Shown: one piece after another, positions 47,123-58,492 of the stretch
Layout: each line of letters opens with the position of its first letter
Position numbering within the stretch: position 1 is the first letter of the stretch
Source: Ricordea florida
Taxonomy: Eukaryota; Cnidaria; Anthozoa; Corallimorpharia; Ricordeidae
Reading direction: 5' to 3'
DNA: 64,000 nt
NCBI GenBank assembly: GCA_949710005.1
Contig: OX453280.1
Coordinates: forward strand, 23,247,152-23,311,151
Program-made: the position numbers and the translations under genes
The notes under the pieces: generated by a model
Database searches by the model: none
What the model was told of the DNA's origin: nothing
The model's input: the letters and a program-made list of their open reading frames with translations, nothing else

Positions 47123-48233
47123 GGGTTTCGTGACGCTGAACACCGATGACGGATACATCGAAGCAAAGAAGTTACTAACAGAAAGGTTTGGCAATCCTTA
47201 TAAAGACGCCGAGAGGTACAAATCTCAGCTACGAGAATGGCCTAGGGTTCGAGACGGGGATAGTACAGGAATACAAGACCTCTCCGACTTTCTAATTCGC
47301 TGCAAAGAGGTCATGAAGTCTATGAGATACATGGACGAGCTCAATTCGACAGAAACACTCATACAAATCAGTGCAAAACTACCATCATACTCTGGCGTGA
47401 AATGGTGCCGACATGCGCGCGAGATAAGAGCCAAAACCAAGAGCGCGGTTACTTTCAGTGACCTTGTCGAGTTTGTGAAAGAAGAGGCTGAATTAGCAAC
47501 AGATCCCGTTTTCTCCCCAAACAGTCTAAAGCGAGAGCGAAACAAAGACTCAAATAGAGACAGTACCTCAACGTCCTTTAAGAACCGCACAAGGCGTCCA
47601 CCCTCGGCCAATAGCCTCTTAACTTCAGTTGGAGACACCAGTCAAAAATCAGCTCGATCATCAATGCGTTGTCTGTTGTGCCAAGGAAACCACAGTTTAG
47701 AAGAATGTGTTGAGTACTCAAAGAGGACTGTCCAAGAACGAGTGGCCTTCTTAAGATCGAAGGGCGTGTGCTTTGGTTGCCTTGAGAAGGGCCATTTATC
47801 AAGGTCCTGTGGGGCGAGGCTCAAATGTAAGAAATGCGTGAAACTTCATCCCACGTCTCTCCATGAAGATCCAAAGAACAAGAAAGAGCCATCGAAGGAA
47901 AGCGATGCCGTCAATGAGCCCGGAATTCATGCAGTCAGCAATTGCGCAAGTTCCTCGGACATCACTGTCGTCAACTCCATGATATTACCTGTGTGGCTTC
48001 ACCATAAGGATCGCCCACAATCCGAAGTATTGGTGTACGCTCTCTTAGATAATGCCAGCGACGCAACTTTCATTAAGACATCGACACTCAAGGATCTTGG
48101 TGTTGAGGGACCCGAGCTTAAGTTACAGTTATACACCATGCATGGAAGGGCAGAGATACCTGTACAGAAGGTAGATGGCTTGGTACCGGTAGTTGAGCGT
48201 TTCGACAAGAAGTTGAAGATAGAGCAACGGTGA
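47100..48233 (+). pseudogene. BEL/Pao gag core, zinc knuckles and protease start
   Basis: Continues the DUF1759-type Gag core (YIEAKKLLTERFGNPYKDAE). CCHC-like zinc knuckles follow (CLLCQGNHSLEEC; CFGCLEKGHLSRSC; CKKCVKLHPTSLH). An aspartic-protease-like LLDNASDATFI motif lies at about 48040. The frame ends at 48233 shortly after, where protease C-terminus and reverse-transcriptase core sequence should follow but do not. Confidence 0.85.
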
Positions 48234-50701
48234 GCTCCATTTTCGACCCACTCGGCTTTGTGGCACCTCTTCTATTGGAAGGCAAGAAGATATTGCAAGA
48301 GTTGTGTAAGGAAGATACTGGATGGGACGACCCTATCCCAGATTTAGCAAAGGCAAAATGGGAGAAATGGAGGTCAGAACTACATCTTCTGCAAGAATTT
48401 TCCGTTCCAAGGTGCTACAAACCTAAGAACTTTGGTCACGTGACTCAAACAGAATTACATCATTTCTCGGACGCAAGCAACAAAGGGTATGGTCAGTGCT
48501 CCTACCTGCGGCTCATCAATAGTCAAGGCCAGATGCACTGCTCGTTCGTTCTTGGAAAATCAAGAGTCACGCCACTGAAAGCAGTGACTATTCCAAGACT
48601 CGAATTAACAGCCGCTGTCACCTCCGCAAGAGTCAGTGACCAACTAAGAAGGGAACTACCACTAGAAAATGTAGAAGAAACCTTCTGCGCAGACAGCAAA
48701 GTGATACTAGGCTACATAGCCAACGAGTCCAAAAGGTTCCACGTGTACGTAGCTAATCGTGTCCAGGAAATCCAAGAGAAATCCTCTCCAAAGCAGTGGA
48801 GGTACGTCGAAACAGAATTGAACCCTGCAGACGATGCATCACGTGGTCTCCATGCCAGAGATATCCAGAAATCTAAGTGGATACTTGGACCTGAGTTCTT
48901 ATGGAAAAGTGAAGACCAGTGGCCTAATTCCATGAAGACAGAACAGATGATTGCCGAAGAATCATCCGAACAAGATCCTGAAGTAAGAAGGGTGGTCGCC
49001 ATGGCAACAACGGCCTTTGTTCCACGAGAAGATCTTGTGGACCGCATCAAATACTTCTCTGACTGGTTTCGTGCGAAGAAATCTGTTGCACTCTGCATTC
49101 TCTACATCCAGAAATTGAAACGTCGATTGGAAAAAAGGAAAGAGCGTATATGTGACAAACGCTCACTGCATCTCATAAAGGGAGATAAAGATGCAGATCA
49201 CCCTCGTGTAACAGTGAAAGAACTACAGCACGCTGCAACAGTTATAATCAAGGCCACTCAAGCCACCACATTTAAAAGGGACTTAGAATCACTGCTGAAG
49301 AACCAAGATTTACAAGATACCAAAGGATCATCAAATAAAGGAAATGCGACCTTGCTGCAGAGACTTGACCCGTTTTTGGACCAAGACGGCGTACTACGCG
49401 TGGGTGGCCGTACACGACGAGCAAACATGGAAGAGGACATCAAGTTTCCTATCTTACTACCAAGGGACACCCACATCACAAGGTTACTGGTACAGCACTT
49501 TCATGAGAAATGCAAGCATCAAGGAAGAACGACGTTTAATGAAATAAGATCAAATGGTTACTGGATCATTGGCGGAACCTCTTCAGTATCGCGTTACATC
49601 TTAAGGTGCGTGACATGTCGGAGGCTTCGAGGCCCTACTCAATCACAGAAGATGTCTGACCTGCCGGAGGACAGACTCCACCAAGCGCCACCATTCACTT
49701 ATTGCGCCGTGGACTATTTCGGACCTTGGATTATTAAAGACAAGCGAAAGGAGTTGAAAAGATATGGTGTCCTATTCACATGTATGGCATCAAGGGCCAT
49801 ACATCTAGAGATCGCTCACAGTCTCGAGACAGATTCGTTTATTAATGCTCTTCGCCGCTTCATCTGTCGTCGAGGTCCCATTCGACAGATGAGAAATGAC
49901 CAAGGCACTAACTTCGTGGGTGCGAAGAAGGAACTTGAAAAAGCCCTCGGTGAACTGGACCATGACAAGATTGGAAGAGAGCTTCTCCGAACCAATTGTG
50001 ATTGGTTCAGTTTTAAGATGAAGGTTCCCTCCGCCAGCCACATGGGAGGTGTTTGGGAACGCCAGATTCGAAGTGTCCGTAATGTGCTGTCAGTATTACT
50101 GGACAACAATGGAACGCAACTAGATGATGAATCGCTCAGTACCTTTATGCGTGAGGCAGAAGCCGTCATCAACAGTACACCCCTCACAGTGGATGGCCTA
50201 CGGGACCCAGACTCGTTAAGCCCCCTCACGCAAAACCATATGCTGACGATGAAGTCGAAGATCGTGCTTCCGCCCCCAGGGAAGTTTCAGGATACCGAAA
50301 AGTAATCCAAAAGACGTTGGAGACGTGTTCAGCATCTTGCGAATCAGTTCTGGTGTCGTTGGAGGAAGGAATTCTTGCAGTCCCTTCAACTACGTCAAAA
50401 ATGGCTGAAGCCGCAGCGAGATCTTAGAAGTGACGACATCGTCTTGAGTAAAGATGATTGCATCGCTCGCAATCACTGGGAGTTGGCCCGCGTTGTGGAG
50501 ACCAATCAAAGTAAGGATGGCCGCGTGCGCACTGTGCAGCTCATCCTTGCAGATCCGCACATCGATTCAAGGGGAGTACGTACCAAAGCAGTTAGGCGGC
50601 TTGAGAGGCCAATACACAAGCTGGTTTTCCTGATGTCAGGAAGCGAAGCTGAGGAGCAACAAACGGGCTGTATCCCCGCCAAGGAGCCATTAATTTTGTA
50701 G
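48230..50701 (+). pseudogene. BEL/Pao pol 3' part: RT end, RNase H, integrase
   Basis: Begins at SSIFDPLGFVAPLLLEGKKI, the conserved motif just after the RT core in this superfamily, so the junction at 48233 is a deletion breakpoint. RNase H follows (FSDASNKGYGQCSYLR; VTIPRLELTAAVTSARVSD; ELNPADDASRGL). The integrase has a zinc-binding N-terminus (FHEKCKHQGR, CVTCRRLRG) and DDE residues in CAVDYFGPW, NDQGTNFVG and GGVWERQI. The DUF5641-like end starts near 50225. A single TAA interrupts the frame at about 50304; the tail then continues in the same frame to 50701. Confidence 0.88.
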
Positions 50702-50766
50702 CTAAGTTTATCACTAATTACTGACTTAGTTAAGAATATTGAAATTGGACAATTTCAGGGGAGCCT

Positions 50767-51466
50767 TGTAACGACCGCTAAACGGTCCTTTGTAGTCTAA
50801 AATTAATAACGCGTTTCTGTTTGCAATACAAAGAACAATTAAGTCTTTTGTCTTGATTTCGTACTCAAAACCACGTACGCACTTTTAGTTTAGTTCAGTC
50901 GCTTCCCGCCTTCGTAGTTGATACTAAGAACACAAGAATAAGCAAGCCACAAGAGGCAATCGCAGGACCGATATGTAAGTCAGGAAACTTCTTCTTTTGC
51001 TTAGTTTTCCATAGAATTTAAGTGTTTTAGTTTGTCGCCCTTTTCTTTCTTGTAGTCACAATCAGTTGGAAATAAGTCGATGTTCTTATCTTTTGCGTTA
51101 GCGTAGTATTTCCCGTAAGTGACTTGCTAAGATTAGTTTTCACTCCAAAGGCCTCTTGAAGTATTTTAAGTAGTATAAGTGAATTTCAGTGTTGCGTTTC
51201 CGGCAGGAAATTGCCGTACGCTAAATTATTCTGCAAGAACAAAGCTTACCCTTAGATAGTCTTTAGCTTATTCTTTATGTTTATCGAATTTTCAGTTTAC
51301 GGCATTCAACGATTTACTGCTCGATGTCAAGGGATTAAAGTGAAGAAATGTAATCTACATGTGGGTGGTTAATCGCGAGCCCGTAACGTAGTCCTTTAAA
51401 TTAAGTTATCGAAACCAAGCCGGCCACGACACCTCTTGAAACTCTTGAGAGTCGCCCGCCGCTACA
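50767..51466 (+). repeat. 3' LTR of the BEL/Pao element
   Basis: About 700 bp, TGTAAC...CTACA, followed by CAAAT. A purine-rich CAGGGGAG stretch just upstream is the likely polypurine tract. Confidence 0.93.
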
Positions 51467-51471
51467 CAAAT

Positions 51472-53474
51472 GGTTGGGCAACTTTGGAAAACCAAAATCT
51501 CTTTGACTGTGAGGAGCCTTGTAGTGAAAATTCCCACCGGTTTCTAGATTTTGTAAGCTCTTTTGACTAAAGCAATACATTTTCGCAAATTATAACGGTT
51601 TTTCAGAGAAACGTGCATGAAATCAAACAAGGCAAAATGCAAATATATTAGGTTAGATTCGTCTGTTGAGTTGTTTAATGGCTGTGCCTTAAGAAAACCC
51701 TCGTGATATGACCAAAACCCGGCCTACATCTAGCTAGGAGAGAACGATTATATGTTGCGTTTCACATTTGTTGGACAAGATACATATACTTTTCGCAGAT
51801 CATTTTGTATGGCTTTCATTCAAGCGGCCTGTCTCTGTTAAGTTGTAATAAATACGAATTGTACGAAATAGAGAGAAGAAAGAACACAAAACCCCTTAAA
51901 AATAAGATATCTTGTCAACAATGCAAACTGAAGAAAAGTCTCCAAAGTTTGCTAAAGTAATCACTGCAATGGCCATAAGTGGGTTGTGTTCAGCACGTCG
52001 GGACTCCCGCTTCAACTGACTGGTTTATGACGCAAATCAGAGTAAAAGTATTATTAAAGGGCGTTAGTGAATAACGTAACGACAAGGGAAGAACAATATC
52101 ATCTATGATGCGCAGTCACGTTTCTCAGGGGCCCAAAATGGGAGCAGGAAATTACATCTCAATGGCCACAACTTACAAGTCTTATTTAGCAGATTTAAAG
52201 AAGGACACATCGTTATGTCCCGCTAAATTATTTTGCCTAGTTGCCTTTTGCTTTGACAGAACAGGAAAAAAGAGATTCAATTTGGTGTTAATAGCGGAAA
52301 TACAATCCAGACAGTCTGATTTAAGAAATTAAGTTTCTTTTAATTACTAAATGGGTGAGTGAACAGAGGTGTAAACTTATGATCTTTCCACAGCAAGCGG
52401 CAAACAGCTTTTCAATAAATTCTTTGATAAATTAAAATTGACTATATAACTGTTTTGCGGAGAAATCTTACAAGGCGTGAATTTTCAATGTAAAGGATGT
52501 AAATTGGACGCGACGATGAAAAAGTCAATTATGAACTAAAACTAATTTGAGGCGCTTCTATCAAGCTTCTGATAAAAACAGCCTGTTAATCAGTGCAGTG
52601 ATGTAGGACCTATTGTACAAACTCGAAACATGATTGGCTACGCAGGAAATAAGCGGCTCTGACGTCAATGCACAAAATTAACTAAGTATGTAAAACTTGT
52701 AACACACAAAGGGAAAATATGTTTTTGTTCGATAATTCAGTAAGCGGGTTATCTGTAAACAGGAGGCCAGTACTGGCTGAGACATGCAATTCCACAGCTT
52801 GATCCTGAATTCTATCGACGATATTAGGCGATAGGATTCTCAAGTTTCCTGCTTTAAAAATTATTTAATATACATTGAGCACAAGAGATAGCCGCGATAT
52901 CAGAATGTAAACTGCACAATCCCTTGTACTTTTTTTTGTTACTGCAAAACGTAAAAGAACGGACCTTCACATACATCACAATTCTTCTTCGACTGTCGTT
53001 CTCACTCGGGCTTCCTATGCTGTAAACAAATAAATTGATTAATGTCGTGCAAACTTGTAAGATACAACCCATCAAATAATTGTTTCTGTGTTTGACGGAG
53101 CAAACCAAGCAGTGTTACCATCACAACGAAAAATAAACAGGTTGTAAATATCACGGTTGGTCTGGTTATAATAATGGATGTTCGCTTAAATCACGAAACT
53201 TTTATTAACCTTAAAAGCTTAAAAGGATTTACGTGAATTTCAACAGGAGGCTACAACTTAAATACAAGGTCGGTATGTTAAAACGTCTATCAGTTAATTG
53301 GCCCATCAGAGTGCTTTTTGAGTGCTCTGTTCCTTCAGCTTTATTTTTGAAAAGCTACAGATATCTCACATACAGATCACATACAGATACAGATATCTAC
53401 AGAGAACTCGGCAGATAGTAAACTTCAGAAAAATTCTGCAAGGTAAGATTTTTAAACAATCATTGGATGAGGTT
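51472..53474. other. Intergenic, nothing recognised
   Basis: No supported gene. The open frame at 52105-52332 starts ATGATG but has no domain or splice context. Confidence 0.4.
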
Positions 53475-53550
53475 TTTGTGATATCCAGAATAATCAAGGT
53501 CGAGGTAGGGGTTAGCTTACCGAGACCTAAGTTACTCTGGATATCACAAA
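53475..53550. mobile_element. Small inverted repeat (hairpin)
   Basis: TTTGTGATATCCAGAATAA pairs with TTACTCTGGATATCACAAA across about 35 bp. Confidence 0.7.
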
Positions 53551-54879
53551 GGCCGAATCTAATAATTATTTTATTGTACATTGAACGAAAAAACCTAGAA
53601 GTCATGTTTTTGCTTCTTCACTGACGGCAAGCAGCACAAAGCGCGCGAACTTGACATGAAATCATGCACCGCGGTCATACACGACATGATTACCCGTGAC
53701 CTTGAATGTCCTTGACATGATCATGGTCTAATCTGCAGTTATGACGTCACAGGCGCTGATTTCGAAAATTCACGGTACGCTTTCGGCCAATCAGAAAAGA
53801 GATAGTGAGTTCATTGTATAATAATAATTATTATATACTGCAAATTCATACGTTTTTGCAGACACTCTTTGCAAAGAAGTGAACAGCTTGATATTAGCTG
53901 AGATTTTTCGAAAAAGAGGCATAATAGACTTTAATTAAGTTTTAACTAAGCTTATGTTTGTGTTTCCAAGTTTCGTGAGTTTTTTAAAAAAAGTTGTGCG
54001 CACGGAGGACCATATAGAAAGTCGCACGTATGAGCGCGCTGTTCTCTTTTCTTAGGACAACACAGCCGCGAACGGCTTAGCAGGACCATATTTCGTTTGT
54101 AACGTAACTAAAGTGTTACACCCATTGATCTTTTAGAAATGCGAAAATATTTCCTTGAACTATATGAAAGACGAAGATCTTCGTAATCGCCCTTGTAAGG
54201 TTTAAAGAAAGAAGAAGAGACAGAAGTCAATAGGCGTTTTTCTAGTCACAATAACAAACACCCGCGGGAGAGAAATTGCCGGCGATAGAAAGCCATGTAT
54301 TTAATTGAACTGTGTATACGATTTTTCTTATTTTTTTTTTGTACCGTGCATCCCAGCGAAGGGCTTGTGCTTGAAATTTCAGCTTTTTCTTCATTCTTTG
54401 GTGACACAACTGTCCTTATCAACTAGTTTGACAACCTATCTTTTTTTCCGAAAGACGGAAATTCAGAGACTTCGATACACTACTCTACAAATAGAGTTTT
54501 CTCTGGCTGCTGATAATTTAAAACACAGAATTTCGTGCTTTTGTGAACATCTGGTCGTAGATGTATACACCTTCTTTACTTCCCTTTTAGTTGGCATTAC
54601 ATTTTAGTTTTAGAGCACGATGAATCATTATGGATATGATAACCTTGGGTGAAGGGGCCAGGAGGGTCTAGCACCTTTTCAGCCAATCAAAATGAGTCAG
54701 AATAAGCAACCTTTTGAGAGGTTTGAAATGGTAATCACTTCCAGAGAGTGGAGAAACATTATGGTCTGGTCAATTATATTAGAAAGTTTCATTTTGGTAA
54801 ACTGAAAGTAGTTATCGATGTCAGCATGTTTTAAATTTCAAAGTCTAAAATCTGAAAAAAAAGGTCTTTGAAACATATA
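53551..54879. other. Intergenic, no gene seen
   Basis: Includes the segment shared with 44075-44310. A T-rich frame at 54305-54607 is not convincing. Confidence 0.4.
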
Positions 54880-54885
54880 AATGCT

Positions 54886-55215
54886 TCCATTGCTCACTGT
54901 TTTCGGACTGCATTCATTGCTCACTGTTTTGTGAATGCATTCATTGCTAGCTGTTTTGTGAATACATTCATTGCTTATTGTTTTTTGAATGCATTCATTG
55001 CTCAGTGTCTTGTGAATGCATTCATTGCTCATTATTTTGTGAATGCATTCATTGCTCATTGTTTTGTGAATGCATTCATTGCTCGCTGTTTTGTGAATAC
55101 ATTCATTGCTCACTGTTTTCTGAATACAATCATAGCTCACTGTTTTGTGAATACATTCATTGCTCACTGTTTTGTGAATGCTTCCATTGCTTAGCATTCT
55201 TGAAATGCAATCATT
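54886..55215. repeat. 27-bp tandem array (about 12 units)
   Basis: The unit TTTTGTGAATGCATTCATTG plus CTCACTG recurs about every 27 bp with few changes. Each unit holds the palindrome GAATGCATTC. Because 27 is a multiple of three and the unit lacks stops, frames are open on both strands (for example NECIHKTVS on the minus strand); these are artefacts of the repeat. Scattered copies continue at 55930-56095, up to about 35 bp before the peptide exon at 56130. Confidence 0.9.
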
Positions 55216-55429
55216 TTCCATTGTTGCTGGCGAGCCTTAGCGAGACAGCACACTATTTGAGAGGGTCAGCGGTGTTCCATATCATATAAGCGGTGAAAAA
55301 TCTCGATTTTTCGGATGTCAGATTCGGGGCATGCGCAGTTTGGTGTTTTCGTTGTGTGACGTCTCAATGATTTCTTCTGCGCGTTTCATCACACAAACTG
55401 ATCTGTTGTTGAATTGAGTCCAGAAGGGG

Positions 55430-55771
55430 AAGCACGAGGTTACTAGCTCGCCCGTTGAGTCGAAAAGTCCGTTGCCAGCTAAATCTTTGACCGTTGAGTC
55501 AAAACGTCTGTCGCCCGTTGAGGCAAAATATTTGACTGTTGAGTCACAAATTCTGTCGCCCGAGGAGGCACAACATTCGATCTTAGAGTGGAAATATTAT
55601 TCGCCTATTCTTGCAAAATATTCGATCGTTGAGTCAAATTGCTCGTCGCCCGCTGCTTCAAACACGCAGGCAGAAGTTTCCGACCGTTGTGTCGAGATGT
55701 TCGTCGGTGGTCTCGACATGCGATATTTATTTCGGAAAACGCCATCAGGGATCGATAAATCTAAATCATGA
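55430..55771 (+). repeat. 45-bp periodic, in-frame repeat with open reading frame
   Basis: Four to five diverged units of 15 codons read LTVESKRLSPVEAKY, LTVESQILSPEEAQH, SILEWKYYSPILAKY, SIVESNCSSPAASNT. The frame is open from about 55415 to a stop at 55769-55771 but has no ATG. It lies between the 27-bp array and the peptide gene. It could be an exon of a repetitive protein, or a minisatellite. Confidence 0.5.
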
Positions 55772-56519
55772 TACGCGACATCCGAATTGTTCTTCGCCCT
55801 CAGCCTTGATGAGTACAATACTACTTCCCCTCGCCAGCACTCACTTTCACATTGAAATTTCTAGTTTAGGAACGCGTATTCTTTGTTCACCGTGTTAGAT
55901 CATTTCTGACTGTTTGGGAACGCATTTAAGCCTCACTGTTTTTAGAATGCATCCATTGCTCACTACTTTTTGGAACACATTCATTGCTCACTGTTAACGA
56001 AAGAAATTTAATGTCCACTATCAAATGGAATGCAACTCATTGCTCAGTTTCTGCGATGTATTCATTGCTGACTGTATGCATTCATTGCTCATGGTTTTAC
56101 CTCTACTGTTTCTGTCCTTTCTCTTCCAGATGAAAATGAAGTTCTCCTCATTCGTTGCCGTTGCCGCTGCCGTTCTCCTGTTATGACCACTGTTCAAGAG
56201 GCTCAACCACTGTCTTTGTTTGGGCAAAGCCGGTTCGGTCGCTCAATTGGTAGAAAATCAATCACAGGAAGAACTCGTAAAGTTTATTCTAGTGAGCAAA
56301 CATTTCCACGTGAAAACAGTGAAAATAAGCCCTATCTTCCCTCAACTGCATTTATAAAGGTACTGATGTATAATTAAAAATCCTCTTTATACTGTCTGAA
56401 AAGAACATTCAGTTAATGTCGGTAGAACACTGGTTTGCAGCTGTTACTATGGCGCGGTTATGACGCCTGGCTCTATAAAAAGTTGAAATGAATCTTAAGC
56501 TTGATATTATAAACGCAAA

Positions 56520-56930
56520 TAGTACCACAGTTCAACACTGTCCGATAGATTCACAAAGAACTGCATGACATAATTCACACCTATCTAATACATGTTAAAA
56601 ACAACACTGTCATCTTACAGAACAATTCAGTTACTTTCTATAATTAAAGAATGGTTACATCGCATATTTCAGTTATCCCCAACTAAAGCGGGCACCACAT
56701 CTTAAAGTAAAGAAAACATCACTCAAGCATTGTACTATTAAGTAACTTTCTAAAGAATGGTCACACTGCATGGTTTGATTCACACTGATGAAAACGCTAT
56801 ATATTATAACAAACAGTACGACAGTACCATATTGTCCCGTAGATTTCCAGTAAATGATCACACTGCCACTTATAACAAGTCAGAACCACACTGTATGTAG
56901 TTTAACAAACACTATTGCTAAGTTAGCTAT
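56520..56930. repeat. Dispersed ~105-bp repeat family inside the intron
   Basis: Contains GAATGGTCACACTGCATGGT at about 56757 and related AGTACCACAGTTCAACACTG and AACAGTACGACAGTACCATA boxes. Confidence 0.75.
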
Positions 56931-56970
56931 CCAAAAAGAATAGTCGTTCTGCCAGCATGATTTCATGCTC

Positions 56971-57205
56971 AGAAACAGTAAAGTGACTTGTCTGTAACAC
57001 CAGGTTATTACACTACGTGTCTTAGCACACATAAAAATGGTAGATGCATGCTATGGTAGTACAGATCACTAGATCAAAACCTACGACAGAAACAGTAAAG
57101 TGACTTGTCTGTAACACCAGGTTATTACAATACGTGTCTTAGCACACATAAAAATGGTAGAGGCATGCTGTGGTAGTACAGATCACTAGATCAAAACCTA
57201 CCACA
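56971..57205. repeat. 117-bp tandem duplication, two units
   Basis: AGAAACAGTAAAGTGACTTG begins each unit at 56971 and 57088; the units differ at a few sites. Copy A has one unit only, so this duplication is younger than the segmental duplication. Confidence 0.9.
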
Positions 57206-58334
57206 GAAAGAGAGTAACGTGCTAGAGACACTGCATAAGTTCAATCGCTAATGTCAGAGGAATTGCAGACAAATATCTGTGTACCTAGTATAGCAAGAAA
57301 CTCATGGTTAACTTTATTTTATACGGTTAACTCAAACCGTATTACGATGATCGTTGTATTGAATCAAACTTTGGATTTTGAAAGTCATACTTATTTTATG
57401 CGGCTAAAATGATACTTGTAAGTTATCAGACTTATGCGATTTGATCCGTGTTCTGCTTTTTAGGTGGAATATAAACAGAAGTATATGCATCACTGGTGTG
57501 CCATTTTAATTAAGTTACATTGTAACTTGTGGCAAATTTATTATCGCATCCGTTCCCATCACTCGCAGTTACTGAGGAAGGGGCGATAAAATTTACCCAG
57601 CAATTTACTTCTCAAGTTTCTACGTGTGACGATTGGTTGTCGGTGTTGAGTAAAGAGATACTGTATTTATAACAAATTAACTTCTTTTTAATTCACCCGA
57701 CTTTGTTTGAAAAGAAGTCGTTTCATTTTTCTAGTGTTCTTCACCGGTTTCATTTCCATTTCTCGCTCTAATTTAATATCCGTAGTAGCATTACTTCACA
57801 TCACGAACGAGGGACTGCCGTCTTCTGTATTTTTGGATGTATTTTACGATAAGCAGCAATATTCGGTAATCAAGTAAATGACTGGAGAGATAAGCTATAT
57901 TAAATAAAAATTTCACAACGCCCGCTGGAGTTAATTAATTTTCACTTAATTTCATCTCAAAAAGATGTACGATCGAATATCAGTAATTTCCGCCGAAGAA
58001 TTAATTTCAAATGATAACAAGGTTATGAAAACTACGTCAGAAGTTTCCAGTTCGAGCCATCTGCTCCCAGTCAATATTTAGATTTCATTTTAATGGAAAT
58101 TTACAAATAGGAAATAAAGAAAAAAAAATGCGTCAGTAAACGTTTATAGCTGCATGGCGTGTGCCTGATCGCTTCAAACAGTAACATAATTTATAGTTTA
58201 TGGAATCAAAAACAAATTAATGGAAGATGCTATGTGAAACTTTACCAACCTTAACAATGTTTCATTCTGGTCTTCACTGATAAATTTTTACGAGCTGTTA
58301 TTGCAAAAAGACACGCTGTTACTAAACATCTTTT

Positions 58335-58492
58335 CAGGCGCGTAGCCATATTTTTTTCTTCAGGTACGCCAAAGTTGGACATTAATTGTCCGAGCAATTC
58401 GTCGGGTGATGTGTAATTGTATGAGCAATATATTCTTACAAAATTTCAGGTACTCCATGGTGTATTGGCGTACCGAGGTAGCTACGCGCCTG
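58335..58492. mobile_element. hAT-like MITE inserted in copy B
   Basis: CAGGCGCGTAGC at 58335 and GCTACGCGCCTG ending 58492 are perfect 12-bp TIRs of a hAT-typical form. Flanks CATCTTTT and CATTTAAA suggest an 8-bp target duplication that has decayed. Absent from copy A. Confidence 0.8.

Larger units (their letters stand above)
45188..51471 (+). mobile_element. BEL/Pao LTR retrotransposon, internally deleted
   Basis: Two ~700-bp LTRs (45193-45891 and 50767-51466) start TGTAACGACCGCTAAACGG and end CGCCGCTACA. They differ at roughly a dozen positions by eye. The element is flanked by CAAAT on both sides (45188-45192 and 51467-51471), a 5-bp target duplication. The interior carries gag, protease, RNase H and integrase regions in order, but the RT core is missing. 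ORFs are interrupted, so it is non-autonomous. Confidence 0.93.

Noticed and set aside
46417..50229. Minus-strand ORFs across the BEL/Pao element
   Set aside because: Antisense shadows of gag and pol coding sequence.
54886..55215. CRISPR-like repeat array
   Set aside because: Units are contiguous with no unique spacers, and the genome is eukaryotic.
54838..55289. Several 100-127 residue ORFs on both strands with NECIHKTVS or ECIHCSLFC repeats
   Set aside because: They all arise from the stop-free 27-bp tandem repeat and overlap on both strands, so they are artefacts of the array rather than proteins.
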